Positions 28,355 through 36,217 of a stretch of DNA of 64,000 nt are shown here, one piece after another; the first letter of the stretch is position 1, and each line of letters begins with the position of its first letter. The notes beneath the pieces are model-generated. The model had not been told where the DNA came from. It was given only the letters and a program-made list of their open reading frames with translations, and did not search any database. Origin of the DNA: Flavobacterium micromati. Its GTDB lineage: Bacteria; Bacteroidota; Bacteroidia; Flavobacteriales; Flavobacteriaceae. The DNA lies in the NCBI RefSeq assembly GCF_900129585.1, contig NZ_FQWF01000003.1, positions 62,001-126,000 on the forward strand, read 5' to 3'. Both the position numbers and the translations under genes were made by a program.

Positions 28355-30916
28355 CTACTTCGGATCTAAACCTTCGGTAATTCTTGAAATTAAATCGAGT
28401 ACGTGGTATTTACTCATTCGATCAGTGATCTTAGAAGTTGATAATTTTAATTCATTTCTTAAATTGATAAGCTGACCTCTTGCAATAGACGGTAAATCTG
28501 TTTGAGCAAGATTTACTTTTCTAGTAGTAAAACCATAAGTAACGCCCACAGGAACCGCTCTAACGGTTGTTGAACCTGGTTTAAGTAATTCAATCATTTT
28601 ATCTACATATAATTTTTGTAAATTTCTACGATACATGTCTATTGCAGCGTTGCTTTTTAATTCAGAGAAAATTCCCTTGTTCAAGTCGCTAATTAATTCA
28701 TCTACTGAATAATTGTCCTTACTCACTGCTGATGCTTCTAAAAGCCGAACCATTCGATCGCCAGCCATTAAACTAGTTAGTGTAGCATCCTGCATTGCTT
28801 TGATTGCTTCCACACCATTTTCAGGATTTATTTTTGAAAGAACATTTTGATCTAATAACCATACTGGTGTTTTGAATAATTGTGTATTTAAAAATAATAC
28901 GGCATCTTTTTGAATGCTTTTTGGAACAACAGTGAACTGATTTCCAATCATATCGTACGTTTTTGGAGAATCATAAATCCCACCTACGTTCTTAGTTACA
29001 TGTCCCATATATCGTCTAAATTGTCCAGTGAGGGCGCTATACAGTTCGTCAAGTTCGCTATAGCTTTCTCCTTTTTCGCTAGACCACTCTAATAAATTTG
29101 GAAGTATTCTTTTTAAGTTTTTGATTCCATATTCTGAGGCTCTCATTGCATTATCTCCAATATCCTCTGTTTGATACCTTGGATCATAAGGACTTGTTTC
29201 TGTTCCAAACCATAAGCGGTTATTCTTGTACGCTTCTTTAGTCATCTCATTTAAGATTGCCTTTTCGTCCTTTTCGGTATTAGCATCTTGAAAGTAGGAG
29301 TAACCCCACTTGATAGCCCATTTGTCATAATCACCAATTTTTGGAAATAAATCAGTTACACCATCTTCTGGTTGCGCAACGTAATTAAAACGCGCATAAT
29401 CCATGATAGACGACGTATGGCCATTTTTAGCCTGAAATTCTTTGTCTCTCAATTTTTCAACAGGAGTTGCTGAGCTAGCTCCCATATTGTGCCGCAATCC
29501 TAGAGTGTGTCCTACTTCGTGAGAAGAAACAAACCGAATTAGCTCACCCATTAATTTATCATCAAATTTCTTTGCTCTTGCAGCTGGATCAACAGCAGCT
29601 GTTTGAATTAAGTACCAATTTCTTAAAAGACTCATGATATTGTGATACCAACCTATGTGACTTTCTAAAATCTCACCGCTTCTTGGATCATGAACATTAG
29701 GTCCGTAAGCGTTTTGAATTTCAGCAGCAAAATATCTTAATACAGAAAAACGAGCATCTTCAAGGCTCATCGTAGGATCATTTTCTGGCCAATATTCTCC
29801 ACGAATAGCATTTTTCCATCCAGCAGCTTCGAATGCAACTTGCCAGTCATCAATTCCTTGTTTGATATATTTTTTCCATTTGTCAGGTGTTGCTGGATCA
29901 ATATAATATACAATTGGTTTTAAAGGTTCTATCAATTCTCCTATTTTTTGTTTTTGCGCATCCTCAGGAGTTTTGGGTTCTAAACGCCATCTTACTGCAA
30001 AAACCTTAGTTTCTGATTTCTGAGATTCTTCTTCAAAAACGCCATATTGATTTGCAAAATAACCTACACGCGCATCAAATTCTCTTTTGCGCATAGGAGT
30101 TTTTGGCAATAAAATCATTGAAGTATTCATCTCTACGGTAATTACACCAGCATCTAAAGCAGATGGTAAATCAACACCAATTTTTGGTGTTGGCGTCAGA
30201 TTGATTTTTGGTGGCGTAGTTGTAAAAGTTTTTACACTTCTAATTTCCGTGTTTATTGGAAAACTACTCACTTTTGAAATAAAAGATTTGTCTTTTTGAA
30301 ATGTTAGAATGTTTAGTAACTGTTTTTTTATTGGATCCAAAGAAAAAGTTTGAACATCAGCATCAAATGTTGTGGATAGGTCTAGTACATAACCTGTAAT
30401 TTTTCCAGATCCATCTTTTTTATAAGCCAGAACATCATAATTCCCGATAATTGGATCTGAAGTCGAGTTTTTAACCGCTTGCGCTAATGGTTTATTTTCG
30501 TCAGGAGACATAATAACATAAGTCACTGAACGCAGTAATACATTATCATTTAATCCTTTTTCCCATCGAACCACTTGTCTATTAATTTCTTCACCACCAA
30601 AAATTCCGCCTCCAGCAGGAGTTTTAGAGTAGCGCGTGATTGTCATTATTTCACTTCCCAAAATAGAATCTGGAATTTCAAAAAGGTATTTATTGTTTAA
30701 TTTATGAACCGTAATTAGACCCACCTGTGTTACCGCTGAGGTATCAATAACTTTGTTATACGGTTTAGGTTCTTTTTTTGCGTCAGCAGCTTTTGGCTCT
30801 ACCTTAACTGTTGCATTTTTATCAGCTTTTTTCTTTTTCCTGCTTTGTGCAAATGTATCCTGCGCTGAAAATACAAAGACAGACATCATTAGAATAGTTA
30901 TTGTTTTTTTGATCAT
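28355..30916 (-). CDS. Secreted zinc-dependent metalloprotease (metzincin-like)
   Basis: An 853-residue protein with a signal peptide (MIKKTITILMMSVFVFSAQDTFAQ) and then a very basic Lys-rich stretch. The zinc site HEVGHTLGLRH spans residues 466-476 and fits HExxHxxGxxH of metzincins (H466, E467, H470, H476). A following SIMDYARFNY supplies the Met-turn. The arrangement matches the large Bacteroidota zinc-metalloprotease family that carries DUF5117/DUF5118-type flanking domains. It is probably periplasmic or exported; no T9SS sorting domain is present at the C-terminus. Substrate unknown. It is monocistronic. Confidence 0.85.
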   Translation of the reverse strand: MIKKTITILMMSVFVFSAQDTFAQSRKKKKADKNATVKVEPKAADAKKEPKPYNKVIDTSAVTQVGLITVHKLNNKYLFEIPDSILGSEIMTITRYSKTPAGGGIFGGEEINRQVVRWEKGLNDNVLLRSVTYVIMSPDENKPLAQAVKNSTSDPIIGNYDVLAYKKDGSGKITGYVLDLSTTFDADVQTFSLDPIKKQLLNILTFQKDKSFISKVSSFPINTEIRSVKTFTTTPPKINLTPTPKIGVDLPSALDAGVITVEMNTSMILLPKTPMRKREFDARVGYFANQYGVFEEESQKSETKVFAVRWRLEPKTPEDAQKQKIGELIEPLKPIVYYIDPATPDKWKKYIKQGIDDWQVAFEAAGWKNAIRGEYWPENDPTMSLEDARFSVLRYFAAEIQNAYGPNVHDPRSGEILESHIGWYHNIMSLLRNWYLIQTAAVDPAARAKKFDDKLMGELIRFVSSHEVGHTLGLRHNMGASSATPVEKLRDKEFQAKNGHTSSIMDYARFNYVAQPEDGVTDLFPKIGDYDKWAIKWGYSYFQDANTEKDEKAILNEMTKEAYKNNRLWFGTETSPYDPRYQTEDIGDNAMRASEYGIKNLKRILPNLLEWSSEKGESYSELDELYSALTGQFRRYMGHVTKNVGGIYDSPKTYDMIGNQFTVVPKSIQKDAVLFLNTQLFKTPVWLLDQNVLSKINPENGVEAIKAMQDATLTSLMAGDRMVRLLEASAVSKDNYSVDELISDLNKGIFSELKSNAAIDMYRRNLQKLYVDKMIELLKPGSTTVRAVPVGVTYGFTTRKVNLAQTDLPSIARGQLINLRNELKLSTSKITDRMSKYHVLDLISRITEGLDPK

Positions 30917-31233
30917 TTAAGTATAATTAAATTGGTTCCTATTTTTTTTAATTGTTACAAACATTAGTCTTTAATTTATACCCATTTGTTACAAAAACTA
31001 CAAATATAATTTGAATTTAATTGCTTCGAATACTTAAATTTGGAGAATTGGTAATTGTTGCTTATAACTCTTTTAAATTAATTTTATGACTTTTCTCATA
31101 GTGTGAATTCATTTTTCTTCATAATTTTGAATCCACATTGAAAACTGACAGTATTTATTCGCAAAATCGCAAAAAGGAAGGCAAATAATGCGCTTGAAAA
31201 AGTATTTGTTACATTAAAAGATAAAAATTTTGC
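30917..31233. other. Divergent promoter region of metalloprotease and corA
   Basis: 317 bp of AT-rich DNA between divergent genes. TATATTTG on the minus strand (31008-31001), part of the palindrome CAAATATAATTTG, and TAATTTTG on the plus strand (31122-31129) match the -7 consensus for the two directions. Neither has a good -33 TTG at the normal distance. Confidence 0.4.
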
Positions 31234-32304
31234 ATGAGAAAAATAAAATATAAGAAAGGTAAAAAGCTACAGCCTTATCATTTTGAATATACGGGAATTC
31301 ACAAACAACTGGAATCCGAAATGCAATTATTTGTTTATGATAACTTAAGTTTAAAGGAATATCATGATTTTAAGGTTTTAGAATTACCAAAATTCATTAA
31401 TCATGAAAAAATAAATTGGCTTAACATTCATGGCTTAAATAATATTGAGTTAATTCAATCGGTGGGCAAATTTTTTGAAATAGATAATTTCATGATTGCT
31501 GATATACTTAATACTACTAAACGCACTAAATTAGAGGAGTTGTCTAATGTACTTTTTTTTAATATAAAGTCACTTTTACCAGTTAGTGACTCTGATAACA
31601 TAAGCGTAGAGCAAATAAGTTTCCTTATAAAAGATGGTGTTTTAATTTCTTTCCAAGAGAAACGTTCAGACTTTTTTACGCATATTCGAGAACGTATTCG
31701 CACACATTCTGGATTAGTGCGAACGAAAAAAGCTGATTATCTACTCTACATATTACTCGATGCAATTATGGAAAATTTCTATATTACCATAGAGAACGAA
31801 GAGGATAAAGTAGAAGAATTAATCAATCTTTCAAAAGTCAGCGCTGACCCAAAAACTTTAGAACGGATAGAAAAACACAGGGACAATTTCAACTTTTTAA
31901 AACGTTCCATTATTCCACTTCGAGATTCTCTATACGGTATTAAGAGTATGAAAGATGACAATTTATTTAATGCTATAGAAATTGACAGTTTCAGTTTCTT
32001 TTCTCGTTTGCATCAAAAAAGTTTAGAACTCTTAGAACAAATTGAGTCGGATTTAGGTTCCTTAGAAAGCGCTTCTAATTTCTTTTTTTCGGCACAAACA
32101 CAAAAGATGAACGAAATAATGAAAACCTTGACCATTGTTTCTGCTATATTTATTCCGTTGACTTTTATAGTTGGTGTTTACGGAATGAATTTTGAATTTA
32201 TGCCAGAGTTGCAGTATCGCAATGGTTATTATACTATTATTGGAATTATGGTTTTAATTGGAATAGCAATGATTTTTTATTTCAAAAAAAGAAAATGGTT
32301 TTAA
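31234..32304 (+). CDS. corA: CorA-type magnesium/cobalt transporter
   Basis: A 356-residue protein with a long cytoplasmic alpha/beta domain and long stalk helix. Two C-terminal transmembrane helices follow, with the signature GMN at 317-319 (GVYGMNF) just before the second helix. The end is basic (YFKKRKWF), as in CorA. It is a pentameric Mg2+ channel in characterised members. It is the first gene of a same-strand run with pta, 61 nt upstream of it, but functionally unrelated, so cotranscription is uncertain. Confidence 0.93.
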   Translation: MRKIKYKKGKKLQPYHFEYTGIHKQLESEMQLFVYDNLSLKEYHDFKVLELPKFINHEKINWLNIHGLNNIELIQSVGKFFEIDNFMIADILNTTKRTKLEELSNVLFFNIKSLLPVSDSDNISVEQISFLIKDGVLISFQEKRSDFFTHIRERIRTHSGLVRTKKADYLLYILLDAIMENFYITIENEEDKVEELINLSKVSADPKTLERIEKHRDNFNFLKRSIIPLRDSLYGIKSMKDDNLFNAIEIDSFSFFSRLHQKSLELLEQIESDLGSLESASNFFFSAQTQKMNEIMKTLTIVSAIFIPLTFIVGVYGMNFEFMPELQYRNGYYTIIGIMVLIGIAMIFYFKKRKWF

Positions 32305-32365
32305 TTTAAAAAGTGCTGCAAAAGTAAAAGTTTAGAAAAACAGTAAGAATTTTAAAATAATTAAA

Positions 32366-34459
32366 ATGAATAAGGCAATTTACATAGCTACAAGCGAGCA
32401 CAATAGTGGTAAATCTATAATAACGCTTGGTTTAATGAGCATGCTTATTGGGAAAACCGCAAAAGTGGGTTATTTTAGACCTATAATTGAGGATTTCAAA
32501 GATGGTAAAATAGACAACCATATTGAAACTGTAATTTCTCATTTTGGCTTAGACATTGCTGTCGAAGATGCTTTTGCAATTACTAAAAGCAAACTGATCA
32601 AGAAAAAAAATAAAGGAAAAATAGGGGAGGTTTTAGACCTTATTATTGAAAAATACAAACGACTGGAAGAAAAATTTGATTTTGTTCTAGTAGAAGGAAC
32701 CAGTTTTAGCGGCGAAGGCACCGTCATAGAATTAGATATGAATGTTTTGATTGCTAAAAACTTGGGAATTCCAACAGTTATAGTTGGCTCAGGCGTTGGT
32801 AAAACATTAGAAGAGTTGACAGATAGCCTTTATCTAGCGTATGATTCATTTAAAGTAAAAGATGTTGAAGTTCTAGCTGTAATTGCCAATAAAGTTCAAC
32901 TACAAAATATTAAAGTAGTAACTGAGGGGCTAAAGTCAAGCCTACCAGCTGTCGTTTTAGTCAATGCTATTCCGCTTATTTCGAGCTTAAATAATCCCAC
33001 AATAAGAGAAATTGTGGACGTATTAGAAGCCAAAGTTCTCTTTGGCGAAGAATTTTTGAATAACGAAGTGGGAAATTTCAGTGTTGGCGCGATGCAATTG
33101 CGCAACTATTTACTACATCTAAAAGAAAATGCTTTAGTAATTACCCCTGGAGATAGAGCTGATATTATTTTGGGAGCGTTGCAAGCTAATGAATCAGCTA
33201 ATTATCCTAGTATTTCCGGTATTGTTTTAACTGGTAATATTATTCCGGAAGATAGTATCATAAAACTTATAGAGGGACTAAACACAATAGTACCAATTAT
33301 CACTGTAGAAGGTGGAACTTATGGCATAACAAATCGACTGGGTAATATAAAGTCGAAAATATACGCCGATAATAAACTTAAAATTGAAGCGTCTATTACA
33401 ACCTTTGAAAAATATGTTGACGTAGATGATTTATCTAAAAAATTACTCTCGTTTGAAGGCGATGGAATGACACCTAAAATGTTTCAATATAATTTAGTCA
33501 AGAGGGCAAAGCAACACCGAAAACATATCGTTTTACCTGAAGGAAGTGACGAAAGAATAATCATTGCCGCATCGCGTTTACAAGCAATGGATGTGGTAGA
33601 AATTTCTATTATTGGCAATAAAAAACAAATTGAAAATAAAGTAATTGAGTTAGGACTTCTATTTGATTTTTCGAAAGTGAAGATAATAAATCCTATTGAG
33701 TCTGAGAAATACGAAGATTATGTAAATACGTATTATGAACTTAGAAAGAACAAGAATGTCTCTATGGCTATGGCCAAAGATTTAATGGAGGACGTATCCT
33801 ATTTTGGTACAATGATGGTTTATAAAGGCGATGCTGATGGAATGGTTTCAGGAGCTGCACATACTACCCAGCATACAATTTTACCAGCTTTACAATTCAT
33901 AAAAACCAAACCAGATACATGTATAGTTTCATCAATATTCTTTATGTGTTTAGAAGATCGAGTTTCAGTTTTTGGAGATTGCGCCATAAATCCGAATCCT
34001 ACAGCCGAGCAACTGGCTGAAATAGCGATTTCATCAGCTGAATCTAGTTTGGCTTTTGGTATCGAACCCAAAATTGCAATGCTTTCTTATTCTTCCGGTT
34101 CATCTGGGAAAGGGGACGAAGTAGACAAAGTACGAGCAGCCACCGAAATAGTTAGAAAAAAACGCCCTGATTTGAAAATTGAAGGCCCCATTCAATATGA
34201 TGCAGCAGTTGATATGGCTATTGGAAAAAGTAAAATGCCAAATTCTGAAGTTGCCGGTCAAGCTAGCGTTTTAATTTTCCCGGATTTAAATACAGGAAAT
34301 AATACATATAAAGCAGTTCAAAGAGAAACGGGTGCATTAGCAATAGGTCCTATGTTACAAGGTTTAAACAAACCTGTGAACGATTTGAGTCGCGGTTGCA
34401 CTGTAGATGATATTATAAATACGGTTGTCATTACAGCGATTCAAGCGCAAGGATTGTAG
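32366..34459 (+). CDS. pta: Phosphate acetyltransferase, long three-domain form
   Basis: A 697-residue Pta of the long type. Residues 1-200 form a BioD-like P-loop-derived domain (ATSEHNSGKSIITLGL near 8-23). A DRTGG-type middle domain covers about 210-330. The catalytic PTA domain covers about 370-690, with VLPEGSDERI, DADGMVSGAAHTT and GCTVDDIINTVVITAIQ. It interconverts acetyl-CoA and acetyl phosphate and works with the downstream ackA for acetate production or use. The two genes are separated by an unusual 466-bp repeat-bearing gap. Confidence 0.96.
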   Translation: MNKAIYIATSEHNSGKSIITLGLMSMLIGKTAKVGYFRPIIEDFKDGKIDNHIETVISHFGLDIAVEDAFAITKSKLIKKKNKGKIGEVLDLIIEKYKRLEEKFDFVLVEGTSFSGEGTVIELDMNVLIAKNLGIPTVIVGSGVGKTLEELTDSLYLAYDSFKVKDVEVLAVIANKVQLQNIKVVTEGLKSSLPAVVLVNAIPLISSLNNPTIREIVDVLEAKVLFGEEFLNNEVGNFSVGAMQLRNYLLHLKENALVITPGDRADIILGALQANESANYPSISGIVLTGNIIPEDSIIKLIEGLNTIVPIITVEGGTYGITNRLGNIKSKIYADNKLKIEASITTFEKYVDVDDLSKKLLSFEGDGMTPKMFQYNLVKRAKQHRKHIVLPEGSDERIIIAASRLQAMDVVEISIIGNKKQIENKVIELGLLFDFSKVKIINPIESEKYEDYVNTYYELRKNKNVSMAMAKDLMEDVSYFGTMMVYKGDADGMVSGAAHTTQHTILPALQFIKTKPDTCIVSSIFFMCLEDRVSVFGDCAINPNPTAEQLAEIAISSAESSLAFGIEPKIAMLSYSSGSSGKGDEVDKVRAATEIVRKKRPDLKIEGPIQYDAAVDMAIGKSKMPNSEVAGQASVLIFPDLNTGNNTYKAVQRETGALAIGPMLQGLNKPVNDLSRGCTVDDIINTVVITAIQAQGL

Positions 34460-34485
34460 CTCTTTAATATGAAGAAGTAGATCAT

Positions 34486-34498
34486 GCCACTAAGGCGC
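34486..34498. repeat. Inverted copy of the array junction sequence
   Basis: GCCACTAAGGCGC here is the exact reverse complement of GCGCCTTAGTGGC at 34679-34691 inside the tandem array. It gives the pta-ackA gap an inverted-repeat edge. Confidence 0.6.
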
Positions 34499-34555
34499 AA
34501 AGTCACTAAGAATTTTATCGAGTATCTAACAATAAACTGGATGCCTTCGCATATT

Positions 34556-34880
34556 GGTGGCAATGAAAAAACTTTATACATATTCAAATATTATTAAAAA
34601 AGGCTTTATGCCTTAGCGTCAGTGGCAAAATAGACTTTGCAAAAAGGCTAAAATTATTAAAAAAAGCTTCGTGCCTTAGCGCCTTAGTGGCAAAATAGAC
34701 TTTGCAAAAAGATCAAAATTATTAAAAAAAACTTTGTGCCTTAGCGTCTTAGTGGCAAAATAGACTTTGCAAAAAGGTCAAAATTATTAAAAAAAGCTTC
34801 GTGCCTTAGCGCCCTAGTGGCAAAATAGACTTTGCGAAAAGGTCAAAATTATTTAAAAGAAACTTTAGTGCCTTAGCGGC
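34556..34880 (+). repeat. Five-copy 65-bp tandem repeat array between pta and ackA
   Basis: Units start at 34556 (diverged), 34621, 34686, 34751 and 34816, each exactly 65 bp apart. The core reads AGTGGCAAAATAGACTTTGC, then A-rich, then GTGCCTTAGCG and CCTT. The three middle units differ at only a few positions. 65 is not a multiple of 3 and there is no shared open frame, so it is non-coding. 'GCCTTAGCGCCTTAGTGGC' type sequences are ones I recall as dispersed in Bacteroidota genomes. The ends at 34880 lie 45 nt before the ackA start, so the array may be in its leader. Confidence 0.9.
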
Positions 34881-34925
34881 AAAGAAATAAGAAATTGTAG
34901 AGCCTTAGCAGTAAAAAAAATAAAA

Positions 34926-36125
34926 ATGAAAGTAATAGTAATTAACTCAGGAAGTTCGTCTATAAAATACCAATTAATTGATATGCCTGCTAACATTGTT
35001 CTTTGTTCGGGTATGATTGATCGAATAGGTTTAGAAATTTCGAATTTAACCTATGTCACACAAACAACAAAAGTAGAGGAAGCACTAACGATTCGAGATC
35101 ACAAAGTTGGTTTAGAGAAAATTGCAAGTTTGCTAATGGATGAAGAAATTGGAGTCATAAAAAGCACTGATGAAATTGAAGCTGTTGGACATCGCGTGGT
35201 TCATGGTGGAGGTTCTTTTTCGAAGACGGTCATAATTACAGAGGAAGTTAAAGTAAAAATCAAACAACTATTTGAGTTAGCTCCTTTACACAATCCAGCT
35301 AATTTAGAGGGAATAATTGTTGCCTCAACTATCTTTAATCAGGCAAAACAAGTAGCTGTTTTTGATACCGCTTTTCACCAAACAATTCCCGTCATTGCTC
35401 ATAAATATGCTTTGCCAAATTACCTTTTGACAGAAAATAAGATTCGTTTATACGGTTTTCATGGTACAAGTCATAAATACGTTTCAGAAAATGCAATTCA
35501 TTATTTAACTCAAAATTCTTTTAGTAAGGATTCAAAAATCATAACCATTCATCTAGGAAATGGTTGCAGTATGACTGCAATAAAAAATGGGAAAAGTGTA
35601 GATCACACTTTGGGATTTGGTCCTATGAACGGATTGATCATGGGAACGCGAAGTGGAGACGTAGATCAATCTATAATTTTTTACTTAGTAAATACTTTGG
35701 GTTATTCTTTAGAAGCTGTTAATACGATGTTGCAAAAACAAAGTGGAATGCTTGGACTAACTGGGTACAGCGATTTGAGAGACATCGAGGCCAATGCTGA
35801 AAATGGAAATGTAGATTGCCAACTAGCATTAGCCATGAATGCGTATCGCATAAAAAAATACATTGGTTCTTATGTTGCCGTTCTTGACGGATTAGACGCT
35901 ATTATTTTTACCGCAGGTATAGGTGAAAATTCATCTTATATTCGGAAATTGGTTTGTACAGATATGAGTTATTTTGGAATTGAATTAGATGAAGCTAAGA
36001 ATGAATTGCGTTCAAAAGAAATTAGAGAGATCAATACAATTGATTCCAAAACTAAAATTCTTGTAATTCCAACTAATGAAGAAATTGAAATTGCAAATCA
36101 AGTCTTTGAGTTACTAATGAAATAA
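34926..36125 (+). CDS. ackA: Acetate kinase
   Basis: A 399-residue protein. VIVINSGSSSIKYQLI (residues 3-18) is the ASKHA N-terminal motif, followed by GHRVVHGGG, FDTAFHQT, YGFHGTSHKYVS and FTAGIGENS. It transfers phosphate between acetyl phosphate and ADP, yielding ATP and acetate, as the partner of Pta. Its position after a repeat-bearing gap means it could be expressed from its own promoter; I saw no clear TAnnTTTG element in the leader. Confidence 0.97.
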   Translation: MKVIVINSGSSSIKYQLIDMPANIVLCSGMIDRIGLEISNLTYVTQTTKVEEALTIRDHKVGLEKIASLLMDEEIGVIKSTDEIEAVGHRVVHGGGSFSKTVIITEEVKVKIKQLFELAPLHNPANLEGIIVASTIFNQAKQVAVFDTAFHQTIPVIAHKYALPNYLLTENKIRLYGFHGTSHKYVSENAIHYLTQNSFSKDSKIITIHLGNGCSMTAIKNGKSVDHTLGFGPMNGLIMGTRSGDVDQSIIFYLVNTLGYSLEAVNTMLQKQSGMLGLTGYSDLRDIEANAENGNVDCQLALAMNAYRIKKYIGSYVAVLDGLDAIIFTAGIGENSSYIRKLVCTDMSYFGIELDEAKNELRSKEIREINTIDSKTKILVIPTNEEIEIANQVFELLMK

Positions 36126-36141
36126 CGCAGTGTAAATTTTT

Positions 36142-36167
36142 AAAGCCTCACTTAGAGGCTTTTTTTG
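36142..36167 (+). terminator. Intrinsic terminator of ackA
   Basis: AAAGCCTC pairs with GAGGCTTT around a 5-nt loop and is followed by further T residues (36161-36166). It starts 17 nt after the ackA stop. Confidence 0.8.
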
Positions 36168-36191
36168 TGCTTAAAATTGAAGAAAACTAAT

Positions 36192-36199
36192 TATATTTG
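36192..36199 (+). promoter_or_regulatory. Candidate -7 element of the PUL regulator
   Basis: TATATTTG matches TAnnTTTG. Its last three bases are the TTG that opens the longest regulator frame. If it is a real -7 element, translation must start downstream, at the TTG at 36218. Confidence 0.4.
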
Positions 36200-36217
36200 G
36201 ATTTAAAACGCCACATT

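Noticed and set aside
34556..34880. CRISPR array
   Set aside because: Units are directly adjacent with no unique spacers, and there are no cas genes.
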